The position numbers and the translations under genes are program-made. Shown here piece by piece: positions 1 through 10,137 of a DNA stretch of 64,000 nucleotides; position 1 is the first letter of the stretch; each line of letters begins with the position of its first letter. The notes beneath the pieces are model-generated. The model ran no database searches and was not told the DNA's origin. It saw only the letters and a list, made by a program, of their open reading frames with translations. This DNA is from QHVT01 sp036389275 (GTDB lineage: Bacteria > Acidobacteriota > Thermoanaerobaculia > Gp7-AA8): the NCBI GenBank assembly GCA_036389275.1, contig DASVQE010000104.1, forward strand, positions 16,305 to 80,304, in the 5' to 3' direction.

Positions 1-289
1 TGATGAAGACGATGCGGTCAGCCAAGCCGTTCGACGCCGCCAACTCGCGGGCCAGCTCGATCACCGGCAGCTCGTCGATGGCGTAGACGCGGCGCGCGCC
101 GGCGCGGCAGGCGAAGAACGAGAGGATGCCGCTGCCGCAGCCGAGGTCGATCACGATGTCGCCGGGACGCACGGTGGCGGCGATGGCGCGCTCGTACGCG
201 GAGGTGCGCTGCTCGTCGGCCAGCAGGCGGCGGTGGTAGTTCAGCAGCTCGACGACGGAGGCGTTCGAGAGCTTGCCGGAGAAGGTCAC
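1..289 (-). CDS. PRMT-like class I SAM-dependent methyltransferase (C-terminus outside window)
   Basis: N-terminal 96 residues of a class I methyltransferase; the C-terminal part lies beyond the left edge. Motif I is DLGCGSG at residues 48-54 and the acidic end of motif II is YAIDE at 69-73. The preceding helix (LLADEQRTSAYERAI) resembles the conserved segment just before motif I in protein arginine methyltransferases, so a protein methyltransferase is likely, but the double-E and THW loops needed to confirm this are not in the window. The GTG start overlaps the TGA of the upstream oxygenase gene (GTGA), indicating translational coupling. It is the last visible member of a leftward operon with the oxygenase and the nucleotidyltransferase-like gene. 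Confidence 0.72.
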   Translation of the reverse strand, partial: MTFSGKLSNASVVELLNYHRRLLADEQRTSAYERAIAATVRPGDIVIDLGCGSGILSFFACRAGARRVYAIDELPVIELARELAASNGLADRIVFI

Positions 290-825
290 GCGCGCCTCGT
301 CAGTTTGAGCGCGAGCGTGAGCCGCGTGCGCGGGCAGAGCCGCGACGGCGGCGTGCCGCGATGCTCGATGGAGGCGTCGAAGGCGACCATCCTTCCCGGC
401 CGCGGCGAGACGGCGACGGCCGCCTCGCCGTCGCGATCGTAGAAGAGCGTCTCTCCTTCCCACTGCCGCGGCCACTCGGTGGCGAGATAGAGCAGCGCGG
501 TGACGTCGCCGTCACGGGGCGAGTCGCGATGCGGCAGCAGTTGCTCGCCGAACGAAACCACGTTGCAGTACGTCCGCTGCACGAGGTAGTCGCCGCCGAA
601 ATGCGTCCGCACCACGCTCATCATCGGCTCGAAATACGGCTGCGACGGCGCGCTCGCGGCATCGAGCGGCACGACCCACGAGCGCTGCTCGCTGGCCGCG
701 TCGTCGCCTTCGATGCGCCGCGCCGGCGCCAGATCGAACCACGCCACGAGATTCCGCAGCCGCTCGCCGGTCACGACGTCGTCGACGACGAGGATCTTCC
801 GGCCGTCGACGTTCAGCTCGCGCAT
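286..825 (-). CDS. 2OG-Fe(II) oxygenase family protein
   Basis: 179-residue protein with the double-stranded beta-helix signature of prolyl-4-hydroxylase-type 2-oxoglutarate/Fe(II) dioxygenases. The iron ligands are His99 and Asp101 (LPHRD) and His155 (SIEHRGTPPS). An arginine about 11-13 residues later (R166 or R168) fits the 2-oxoglutarate-binding residue. The substrate cannot be read from the sequence; the size matches small stand-alone hydroxylases. ATG at 825 is chosen because it lies 17 bp after the stop of the upstream gene; a longer in-frame reading would overlap that gene by about 280 bp. It overlaps the methyltransferase start by 4 bp. Together with that gene it may hydroxylate and methylate a common substrate, which is an inference from operon structure only. 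Confidence 0.78.
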   Translation of the reverse strand: MRELNVDGRKILVVDDVVTGERLRNLVAWFDLAPARRIEGDDAASEQRSWVVPLDAASAPSQPYFEPMMSVVRTHFGGDYLVQRTYCNVVSFGEQLLPHRDSPRDGDVTALLYLATEWPRQWEGETLFYDRDGEAAVAVSPRPGRMVAFDASIEHRGTPPSRLCPRTRLTLALKLTRRA

Positions 826-842
826 CCGGCGATGATAGCGAC

Positions 843-1937
843 TCACGTCCCGACGCGACGGAAGAGACGTGCCATGCCGCGCAGCGCGCGCACGAGGTAC
901 ATGGCCGCGAGCGGCCTCCGGCCGAACTGCTGGCGCATGTACGCGCGCGGCGGAAAGGCGAGTTGCCGGAGGCGCTGCAAGCGCTGGCGCAAGGGCAGCG
1001 CGCGGAGATTCGTGGCGGTGATGCGGGCGTAGGACGCGCCGCGGTCGAGGAAGACCCGCGACGGTTCCTGCTCGTCGATCGTGCCGAGAACTTCGCGGGC
1101 CGGTGTGAATCGCAGGCCGGTCCATTCCGCCGTGAGCTCGAGTGAGCGCTCGCAGACCGCCACCACCCGGGCGGCGGCGGCGCGGCGCCAGAACTCCGCC
1201 TGCTCGGCCGCGCTCATGGCCTGCCAGAGCAGGGCGATGTCGACCAGCCAGATCAGCCGGTCGCTGTCGTGATGGTGGGCCACGCGGTGGATGCAGGCCA
1301 GCAGCAGCGCGTCGGGATACGCGAGACCGCGCGCGCGCTCCGCGATGGCCGGCAGCGGCCGCGCGCGCGCGACGAGGTCTTCGTAGCGGAGTGCATCGGC
1401 GAAGACGGCGGAGTTGGTGATGGCGTGATGGATGTCGTAGGCGTGCTCGAAGCCGAAGCGGTCGCGGCGCACGAAGGTGGTCTGCCGCACGCCGTGATCG
1501 TCGCCGCTGGTGAGCCGCTCGTCGAAGCCCTGCGCCGCGAGCAGCGCGCGCACGCGTTCGCGATCGGCGTCGGCAATCAACAGATCTGTGTCGCCGCGCG
1601 GCCGCAGCTCCGGCCGTTCGTAGAGGTCGTACGCGAGCGCGCTTCCCTTCACGATCAGCGGCGCGACGCCGGCGTCCTCCAGCAGCTCCAGCAGCGAACG
1701 TAGGTCGCGCAGCCGCAACCCTTCCGTGGCCGCGGCGCCGAGCGCCTCGCGCTGCAGTTGCGGCAGCCGCGCCGCCGCGTAGACCAGCGGCACGACGCCA
1801 TGCTCGCGCAGCGCGCGCAGCTCGCCGTCATCGAGCGGGTCGGGCCACACCGCGCGCTCGCCGCGCAGCGCCGCGCGCAGCGGCTCGCGCAGCCGCGCCG
1901 CGATCGGCGGCATATGGATGAAGTCCATGCCGCCCAT
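843..1937 (-). CDS. Nucleotidyltransferase-like protein (NTP_transf_5 type)
   Basis: 364 residues. The segment PLIVKGSALAYDLYE (94-108) followed by RPRGDTDLLI (112-121) is the hallmark of the uncharacterised nucleotidyltransferase family (Pfam NTP_transf_5). Asp116 and Asp118 would bind metal, and Lys97 lies in the conserved KGxA motif. The C-terminal half is alpha-helical with HRVAHHHDSDRLIWLVD, also typical of the family. Members often sit beside peptide or polysaccharide biosynthesis genes; here the neighbours are an oxygenase and a methyltransferase. Three methionines (1937, 1928, 1914) could start translation and no strong ribosome-binding site decides between them; the longest is given. 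Confidence 0.72.
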   Translation of the reverse strand: MGGMDFIHMPPIAARLREPLRAALRGERAVWPDPLDDGELRALREHGVVPLVYAAARLPQLQREALGAAATEGLRLRDLRSLLELLEDAGVAPLIVKGSALAYDLYERPELRPRGDTDLLIADADRERVRALLAAQGFDERLTSGDDHGVRQTTFVRRDRFGFEHAYDIHHAITNSAVFADALRYEDLVARARPLPAIAERARGLAYPDALLLACIHRVAHHHDSDRLIWLVDIALLWQAMSAAEQAEFWRRAAAARVVAVCERSLELTAEWTGLRFTPAREVLGTIDEQEPSRVFLDRGASYARITATNLRALPLRQRLQRLRQLAFPPRAYMRQQFGRRPLAAMYLVRALRGMARLFRRVGT

Positions 1938-2007
1938 TGTGCCGGAGGAGGTGCCTCGGAGCGCGCGCGATCGACGCGCGCGCTCCGGGCTGGAGGTGGG
2001 AACGTGG

Positions 2008-3687
2008 TTACTGAACGTTCAGCGCCGTGTCGTCGACGAGGAACGAAGTCTGGAGCGAGGAGTCTTCCGTGCCGTAGAAGCGGACGCGGATGGTCTGCCC
2101 CTTGTACGCGAGCAGGCTGAACGACTTCTGCGCGTACGTCGAGCTGGCGTTCAGATTCGAGTACGTGCCGAGCGTCGCCAGCACGGTGCCGGCGGAGTTG
2201 AGGACCTGCACCTGCAGCTTGTCGTACTGCGTGGTGGTGGTGGTCTCGGCGGTGGTGACGCGGAGGTAGAAGCTGAGCGTGGCGCTGGTGGCGGTCGACG
2301 GGATCGTCACCTGCTGATACGCGTAGTCGGTGTGGGCCGAGCCGTAGCCGCAGAGCCACGCCTTCCAAGAGCCGGTGCGCGCCGGAGCGGAGGTCGAGCT
2401 GTCGATCACGCCGGAGGTGATGGTCCAGTTGCCGTTGTTGCCCGACTCGAAGCCGGGGTTGAGCAGGAGCTGCGAGCCGGCCGGCGGCGGCGGCGGAGGC
2501 GTCGAGCCGCCGATGAAGCCGGTGTAGAGCAGCCGGTTCGGCGAGCCGGTGCCGCCGCCGACGACCACGCCGGTGGTCGAGTTGTTGATCAGCGCGCTCG
2601 CAACGGTCGACGGCGAAGCGGTCGTGTTGGTCGAGAGGTAGAGCGCCGCGGCGCCCGCGACGTGCGGCGTCGCCATCGACGTACCGCTGATGGTGTTCGT
2701 GGCGGTGTTGCTCGAGTACCACGACGAAGTGATGCTCACGCCCGGCGCGAAGATGTCGACGCAGGTGCCGTAGTTCGCCCACGACGCTTTCGTGTCGTTG
2801 CTGTCGGTGGCGCTGACGGTGATGGCGCTGGCCACGCGCGACGGCGAGCCCTGGCAGGCGTCGAGCGGATTGCCGGCCGCGTCGCCGTTGCCGGCGGCGA
2901 CGGCGAAGGTCACGCCGTCGGCGACGGCGGCACTGACCGCGTCGTCGAGAGCCTGCGAGATACCGCCGCCGAGGGACATGTTGGCGACGGCGGGCTGCCC
3001 GGCCTGATGGTCGGAAGCGACCCAGTTCACGCCGGCGATGACGCCGGAGTTGGAGCCGGAGCCGTTGCAGTCGAGCACGCGCACGGCCACGAGGGTCACG
3101 CCCTTGGCCACGCCGTAGGTCGCGCCGCCGACGGTGCCGGAGACGTGCGTGCCGTGGCCGTTGCAGTCGGCCGCCGGGAGCGCGCCGTCGACGGCGTCAT
3201 AACCATTGATGGCGCGTCCGCCGAACTCGCTGTGCGCGGTGTTGATGCCGGTGTCGATGATGTACGCCTTCACGCCCGAGCCGGTGGCGTTGTAGGTGTA
3301 GCTGCCGTCGAGCGGACGGTTGCGCTGGTCGATGCGGTCGAGACCCCACGTCGCGCCGCTCTGCGTCGTATCAATGGTCACGACGCTGTCTTCCTCGACG
3401 TACTTGACGCGAGGGTCCTGCGACATGCGCAGCGCGGCTTGCTCGGACATGTGCGCGGAGAAGCCTTTGATCGCGTTGTTGTAGACGTGATCTTTGCGGC
3501 CGCGGTTCATGTAGACGAGGTCGCTGGCGACGGCGTCGACGTCGTTCACGCGATCCTCGAGTACGACGATGTAGGAGTCGGCGATCTTGTCTTTTTTCGC
3601 TTTGACGATGCCGCCCTTTTTCGGTCCGCCGGCGACAGCCGGCAATGCCAGGAGAACCACCAGGAGAGAGAGCAGAGTCCGTTTCAT
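2008..3687 (-). CDS. Secreted subtilisin-like serine protease (S8) with C-terminal beta domain
   Basis: 559 residues. A signal peptide (about 1-20, MKRTLLSLLVVLLALPAVAG) is followed by an inhibitor I9-type propeptide (about 37-103). The proteinase K-type catalytic domain has Asp145 (IIDTGIN), His178 (NGHGTHVSGT) and Ser337 (GTSMATPHVAG), with the oxyanion Asn267 in AAGNGDA. A proline-rich linker near residue 400 leads to a roughly 150-residue jelly-roll-like domain beginning NPGFESGNNGNW, common at the C-terminus of secreted bacterial proteases. All catalytic residues are intact. It is probably an exported, self-processed peptidase for extracellular protein. ATG 3687 is preceded by a purine-rich stretch. 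Confidence 0.93.
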   Translation of the reverse strand: MKRTLLSLLVVLLALPAVAGGPKKGGIVKAKKDKIADSYIVVLEDRVNDVDAVASDLVYMNRGRKDHVYNNAIKGFSAHMSEQAALRMSQDPRVKYVEEDSVVTIDTTQSGATWGLDRIDQRNRPLDGSYTYNATGSGVKAYIIDTGINTAHSEFGGRAINGYDAVDGALPAADCNGHGTHVSGTVGGATYGVAKGVTLVAVRVLDCNGSGSNSGVIAGVNWVASDHQAGQPAVANMSLGGGISQALDDAVSAAVADGVTFAVAAGNGDAAGNPLDACQGSPSRVASAITVSATDSNDTKASWANYGTCVDIFAPGVSITSSWYSSNTATNTISGTSMATPHVAGAAALYLSTNTTASPSTVASALINNSTTGVVVGGGTGSPNRLLYTGFIGGSTPPPPPPAGSQLLLNPGFESGNNGNWTITSGVIDSSTSAPARTGSWKAWLCGYGSAHTDYAYQQVTIPSTATSATLSFYLRVTTAETTTTTQYDKLQVQVLNSAGTVLATLGTYSNLNASSTYAQKSFSLLAYKGQTIRVRFYGTEDSSLQTSFLVDDTALNVQ

Positions 3688-3890
3688 TCCTTCAGCCCCT
3701 TTCGGTTGATTGCGGGCTGGCGGAAGAGCATGGACGCGGCCAACTGGCGTGCCGGAACTAAGTCATTGATTCCAAACGCGCTTGTGAAATCAACGAGTTG
3801 CGCGATGGGTCAACGCCTGCGCCGACTCTCCGAAGGTGCAGGGTCAATCTCTGCCAACCGCGCGCGAACTGACCCTGGGGTGGCGACTGG
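3688..3890. other. Non-coding upstream region of the subtilase gene
   Basis: About 200 bp with no supportable gene. It is less GC-rich than its surroundings, especially near 3755-3800, which fits a promoter region for the leftward protease gene. I could not fix convincing -35 and -10 boxes. The inverted-repeat element at 3891 starts directly after it. Confidence 0.5.
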
Positions 3891-4060
3891 GGGACGACGA
3901 GGGGCCTCCGGCGGCCGGGGCCACAGGCCCCAGACCCCGTTTGGTTGGCCTAGCCTCCGCGACACTACCTGCCCAGCTCGCGACACTGTGTCGCGGAGGC
4001 TAGGCCAACCAATGGGGTCCGGGGCCCACGGCCCCGGCCGCCGGAGGCCTCCCGTCGTCC

Positions 4061-4061
<1 letters not shown>
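3891..4061. repeat. Long inverted-repeat element, copy 1
   Basis: 171-bp palindromic element. The left arm (3891-3965) begins GGGACGACGAGGGGCCTCC and ends CTAGCCTCCGCGACAC; the right arm (3988-4061) is its imperfect complement. The 22-bp centre (3966-3987) matches the centre of copy 2 at 18 of 22 positions, but in reverse orientation. Each arm contains a smaller GGGGCC/GGCCCC hairpin. The right end forms the first base of the TAG stop triplet of the leftward aconitase-family gene, so it could act as that gene's terminator. It encodes no transposase. Related copies lie at 26988-27162 and 50839-50907. Confidence 0.85.
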
Positions 4062-6043
<1,982 letters not shown>

Positions 6044-6106
6044 GTCGTCTCTTTCAACAGGCTGACTGCGCCGGCGATTCTAGTGCTTGCCGGAACGTCT
6101 CGCCGA

Positions 6107-6122
6107 TGCTAATGTATTAGCA
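6107..6122. promoter_or_regulatory. Operator-like palindrome upstream of the first BlaI-type gene
   Basis: Perfect 7-bp arms around a 2-bp spacer: TGCTAAT-GT-ATTAGCA, ending 2 bp before the ATG at 6125. The size and symmetry match BlaI/MecI dimer operators (7-bp half-sites flanking a 2-bp centre). It is one of the few A/T-rich stretches in the intergenic region. It overlaps the likely transcript start, so the regulator probably autorepresses; this is inferred. Confidence 0.65.
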
Positions 6123-6124
6123 CC

Positions 6125-6526
6125 ATGTCAATGAAGAAGCACCGAACCGACATCGGCCAGCTCGGACGCCGCGAGCGCCAGATCATGGATGTGATCATCC
6201 GCCGCGGCCGCACCACCGCGGCCGAGGTGCGGGAGGATCTGGAGGATGCGCCGAGCTACTCCGCCGTGCGCGGGATGCTGCGGCTGCTCGAGGAGAAAGG
6301 GTTCGTGCGGCACGAATGGGACGGGCCGCGCTACGTCTATCTCCCGACCGCCGATCCCGACGACGTGCGCGAGTCGGCGGTGCGCCACCTGCTGCACACC
6401 TTCTTCAGCAACTCCGTCGAGTCGGCCGTGGCAGCGATGCTCGGCGCCTCGGAGACGCCGCCGAGCGACGAGGAGCTCCGCCGCCTCGGCAAACTGATCG
6501 AACAAGCGAGGAGAGCGCGCAAATGA
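6125..6526 (+). CDS. BlaI/MecI/CopY family transcriptional repressor
   Basis: 133 residues with an N-terminal winged helix (about 10-80; LGRRERQIMDVIIRRGRTTA, then the recognition region SYSAVRGMLRLLEEKGFV) and a C-terminal helical dimerisation segment. This is the standard length for the family. These repressors dimerise on short palindromes and are inactivated by proteolysis downstream of a BlaR1-type membrane peptidase, which is encoded next with an ATGA overlap. No Shine-Dalgarno precedes the ATG, so the mRNA may be nearly leaderless; a second ATG lies 6 bp downstream. The palindrome at 6107-6122 is the probable autoregulatory site. Confidence 0.9.
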   Translation: MSMKKHRTDIGQLGRRERQIMDVIIRRGRTTAAEVREDLEDAPSYSAVRGMLRLLEEKGFVRHEWDGPRYVYLPTADPDDVRESAVRHLLHTFFSNSVESAVAAMLGASETPPSDEELRRLGKLIEQARRARK

Positions 6527-8778
6527 CCGACGCCGTGCTGCTGTTCCTGACCAAACTGACGCTGCTGTTCCTCCTCGGCGCCGCCTGCGCGGCGCTGCTG
6601 CGCGGCCGCTCCGCCGCCGCGCGCCACCTGGTGTGGGCGCTCACGCTCAGCGGCGCCGTGGCCCTCGCTCTGGTGACGCGCTTCGCGCCGCCGCTGCCGG
6701 TGGCCGTGCCGGACTGGCGCGCGCAAGCGAACGTGGTGACAACGCCAGCGACAACGCACGCGCCGCTCGCACCGTCGCCGGTCACCACCGCTCGCGCGCC
6801 ACTCGCACCGCAACACGCAAGCATGCCGCGCGTGCCGGGCCTGCTTGCGCTCTGGCTCACCGGCGTCGCGGCGATGCTCCTGTGGCTCGCCGCCGGCCAC
6901 CTCGCCGTGGCGCGCATCGCACGCAACGCGCGCATCGCCGGCGATGACTGGACGCCGCTCATCGACGATGCCGCCTCGCAGGTCGGCGTCACCGGCGGCG
7001 TACGCGTGGCGCTGAGCGACGCGGTGCACGTGCCGTTCACCTTCGGCTGGCGCCCGGTCGTGCTGCTGCCGTCCGAAGCCGATGCGTGGCCGGAGGCGCG
7101 CCGCCGCGCGGCGTTGCTGCACGAGCTCGCGCACGTCGCCCGCCACGACTATCTCGTCCACGTCCTCGGCGCGCTCGCCTGCGCGCTCTACTGGTTCCAT
7201 CCCGCTGCCTGGTTCGCGCTGCGCCGGCTGCGCCGCGAAAGCGAACAGGCCACGGACGATCGCGTGATCGCGCGCGGCATGTTCGCGCACGACTACGCCG
7301 CGCAGCTCCTCGACGTCGCACGCGCGGCGCGAGGCCGCCGCTTCGCGCGGCTGGTATCGGTCGGCATGGCCTGCCCGTCGCACCTCGAGACGCGGCTGCG
7401 CGCACTGCTCGACGAGACGCGCCGCCGCGGCCCAGTCTCGCGAGGCTTGCTCGCCGCGGGACTCTGCGCGGTGGCGCTGCTGGTCGTGCCGCTGGCGATC
7501 GCGCGGCCGGAAGTGCGCGATCGTGCGAGTGCGGTGGAGCGCGCTGCGTCGCGACGCACCTTCGACTACGAACGCACCGTCGACGCGCGTCCGGGCGGCA
7601 CGTTGGTGCTCGACCTCGACACCGGCGGCAACATCGACATCACCGGCAGCGACGATCCGCACGTCACGGTCGGCGCGATGCTGCGCGGCCGCGACGCCGC
7701 GCGGACGGTGGTCGACACGACTACCAGCGGCGGCGAGGTGCTCGTCACGGCCAAGTACGCGCGGCGCGAGCACGCCATGTCCACCTCGCACTCATTCACC
7801 ATCCGCGTGCCGCGCCGCTTCGACGTGCGCATCGAGTCGTCCGGCGGCGAGATCGCCATCCGCGATGTCGAAGGAACGTTCTCCGGCAGCACCGGCGGCG
7901 GCGAGATCCGCCTGCGCAATCTGCGCGGCAGCGCGCACCTTTCCACCGGCGGCGGCCCGATCGTCGTCAGAGACTCGGTGCTCAGCGGCCGCGTCTCGAC
8001 CGGCGGCGGACCGGTGCGGCTGATCCACGTGCGCGGCGGCCTGCGCGGCGACTCCGGCAGCGGGCAGAGCGAGAGCACCGGCGACGAGGACGACAATGAT
8101 GATGCTGACGATGACGACAGAACCGACGTCGTCGACATCACCGATGTGGTCAATGCCGTGAACGCGGTCAACGCCGTCAATGCAGTCGACGTCATCGGCA
8201 GCGTCGACTCCGTCGCCGTCAACGAGTCGCTGGAGCCGGAACACGAATCGACGGAGCAGCGCGTCGATGCCGACGGCACCATCGAGATCCTGCGCGACGG
8301 CGGTCAGGTCGAGCTGGCCGAGGCGCCGCGCGGCGCGCGCATCCACACCGGCGGCGGACGCATCGTCGTCGGCCGCGCCGCCGGCCTGGTCAAAGCGACC
8401 ACCGGCGGCGGCCGCATCGACATCGGTCCCGTCGCCGGCTCGGTGCAGGCCACCACTGGCTCCGGCCGCGTCGAGGTCACGCTCACCGACGCGAACGGCC
8501 AGGAGCAATCGGTCGACGTCACCACCGGCAACGGGCGCGTCATCGTCACGCTGCCGCGCGGCTTCGACGGCCGCTTCGACATCGAGACCGCCTACACGCG
8601 CGATCCGGTCGAGATCATCAGCGACTGGGACCTCGACCGCGACCCAGTCACCGGCTGGGACTCGAGCCACGGCACGCCGCGCCGCTTCGTCCGCGCGCAC
8701 GGCAGCGCCGGCAGCGGCCGCGGAGTCGTGCGCGTGCGGGCCGTGAACGGCGACGTGACCATCCGCCGCGGCGACTGA
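6523..8778 (+). CDS. M56 (BlaR1-type) membrane peptidase with DUF4097-like sensor domain
   Basis: 751 residues. Membrane helices lie near residues 5-25, 38-56 and 103-125, with a further one near 306-325. The zinc motif HELAH is at 200-204, with the family downstream glutamate in RRESEQATDD. After residue 345 comes a Gly/Thr-rich beta-helix-like region of the DUF4097 adhesin type (TGGGEIRLRNL, STGGGPIVVRDS). It is interrupted by an acidic Asp-rich stretch and a VNA tripeptide repeat (543-555). No penicillin-binding domain is present, so the signal is not obviously a beta-lactam. It overlaps blaI by 4 bp (ATGA), so the pair is co-translated. Regulated proteolysis of the neighbouring repressor is the expected role. 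Its stop abuts the convergent der stop. Confidence 0.87.
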   Translation: MTDAVLLFLTKLTLLFLLGAACAALLRGRSAAARHLVWALTLSGAVALALVTRFAPPLPVAVPDWRAQANVVTTPATTHAPLAPSPVTTARAPLAPQHASMPRVPGLLALWLTGVAAMLLWLAAGHLAVARIARNARIAGDDWTPLIDDAASQVGVTGGVRVALSDAVHVPFTFGWRPVVLLPSEADAWPEARRRAALLHELAHVARHDYLVHVLGALACALYWFHPAAWFALRRLRRESEQATDDRVIARGMFAHDYAAQLLDVARAARGRRFARLVSVGMACPSHLETRLRALLDETRRRGPVSRGLLAAGLCAVALLVVPLAIARPEVRDRASAVERAASRRTFDYERTVDARPGGTLVLDLDTGGNIDITGSDDPHVTVGAMLRGRDAARTVVDTTTSGGEVLVTAKYARREHAMSTSHSFTIRVPRRFDVRIESSGGEIAIRDVEGTFSGSTGGGEIRLRNLRGSAHLSTGGGPIVVRDSVLSGRVSTGGGPVRLIHVRGGLRGDSGSGQSESTGDEDDNDDADDDDRTDVVDITDVVNAVNAVNAVNAVDVIGSVDSVAVNESLEPEHESTEQRVDADGTIEILRDGGQVELAEAPRGARIHTGGGRIVVGRAAGLVKATTGGGRIDIGPVAGSVQATTGSGRVEVTLTDANGQEQSVDVTTGNGRVIVTLPRGFDGRFDIETAYTRDPVEIISDWDLDRDPVTGWDSSHGTPRRFVRAHGSAGSGRGVVRVRAVNGDVTIRRGD

Positions 8779-10137
8779 TCACCGCTCGCGCTTCATCCCC
8801 TTGCGGGCCCGGATCACGAAGTGGATCGGGCAGCCGACGAGGTTGAAGGCGTCGCGGAACTGATTTTCGAGATAGCGCCGATACGAAAAGTGCAGCGGCT
8901 CGTCGACGTTCGAGAAGAGCGCGAACGTCGGCGGCCCTGCCTTCAGTTGCGTGACGTAGTAGAAGCGCCGCGGCTTGCCGCGCACCGACGGCGGATTGTG
9001 CGCGGTGAGCGCGCGCTCGAGCACCGCGTTGAGCTCCGAGGTGCGGAAGCGGCGGCGGTAACCCTCGATGATCGTGTCGATGCGCGGAAAGATTTTTTCG
9101 ACGCGGCGGCCGGTCTTCGCGGAGATGAACTCGAGCGGCGCGTACGAGAGGAACTTGAGGCGGAAGCGGAGCTGCTCCTCGAATTTCTTGTAGTCATCCT
9201 GCGCGTGCTCGCCGACGTCCCACTTGTTGACCAGCAGCAGCGCCGCCTTCCCTGCATCTTCGGCGTAGCCGGCCACGGTCGCATCCTGCGCGGTCGCGCC
9301 GTCGGTGGCGTCGATCATCACCAGCGCGATCTCGCAGCGCTCGATGGCCTTGCGCGCTGAGATCACCGCCAGCTTCTCCGCCTCGTCGGTGGTCTTCCCT
9401 TTGCGGCGGATGCCGGCCGTGTCGATGATCGTGTAGTGGCGGCCGTTGCGCGTCAGGTCGGAGTCGATGGCGTCGCGCGTGGTGCCGGAGATCGGCGAGA
9501 CCACGGCGCGCTCTTCCTGCGTGAGGCGGTTCAGCAGCGACGACTTGCCGACGTTCGGACGGCCGATGATGGCCACGCGCACCGGCGCGTTCGCATCTTC
9601 CTCTTCATCCTCGACCGATTCGGGCGGCACGATCTCGGCGATCGCGTCGATCAGGTCGTCGACGCCGTCGCCATGCTCGGCCGACATCGGCATCACGCGC
9701 TCGAAGCCGAGCTCCCAGAATTCCGGAATGGCTTCTTCCGCGTCCTTGCGATCGGTCTTGTTCACGACCAGCACGGTCTTCGCCGCTTCGCTCCGGAGGT
9801 CCTGCGCGATGTCGCGATCCTCGGCCAGCAGTCCGGCCGCGCCGTCGACGACGAAGACGATGAAGTCGGCCTCGCCGAGCGCGCGCTGCGCCTGCTCGCG
9901 GATCTCGCCGGCGAACGCCGACATCGGCGAGTCGCCGTATTCGAGTCCGCCGGTGTCGGTGAGCCGGTAGCGGCGGCCGTCGTCGAGCGCGACGACGTCG
10001 GTGAGGCGGTCGCGCGTCATCCCCGGCAGATCGTGGATGAGCGCGCGGCGCTTGCCGGCCAGGCGGTTGAAGAGCGTCGACTTGCCGACGTTCGGCCGGC
10101 CGACGATGACGACGTGTTTCAGATTGCGATTTGCCAT
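8779..10137 (-). CDS. der: Ribosome biogenesis GTPase Der (EngA)
   Basis: 452 residues with two tandem TrmE-Era-EngA GTPase domains, each with a GRPNVGKS P-loop (near residues 12-19 and about 190), DTGGLEYG and DTAGIRRKG switch II motifs, and NKTD / NKWD specificity motifs. A C-terminal KH-like domain follows (about 355-440). This double-GTPase layout is unique to Der, which acts in maturation of the 50S ribosomal subunit. ATG 10137 is chosen because GRPNVGKS must lie about 12 residues in; an upstream extension would run through the next gene. The start overlaps the end of the upstream membrane-kinase gene by 19 bp, so the two are coupled. Confidence 0.96.
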   Translation of the reverse strand: MANRNLKHVVIVGRPNVGKSTLFNRLAGKRRALIHDLPGMTRDRLTDVVALDDGRRYRLTDTGGLEYGDSPMSAFAGEIREQAQRALGEADFIVFVVDGAAGLLAEDRDIAQDLRSEAAKTVLVVNKTDRKDAEEAIPEFWELGFERVMPMSAEHGDGVDDLIDAIAEIVPPESVEDEEEDANAPVRVAIIGRPNVGKSSLLNRLTQEERAVVSPISGTTRDAIDSDLTRNGRHYTIIDTAGIRRKGKTTDEAEKLAVISARKAIERCEIALVMIDATDGATAQDATVAGYAEDAGKAALLLVNKWDVGEHAQDDYKKFEEQLRFRLKFLSYAPLEFISAKTGRRVEKIFPRIDTIIEGYRRRFRTSELNAVLERALTAHNPPSVRGKPRRFYYVTQLKAGPPTFALFSNVDEPLHFSYRRYLENQFRDAFNLVGCPIHFVIRARKGMKRER

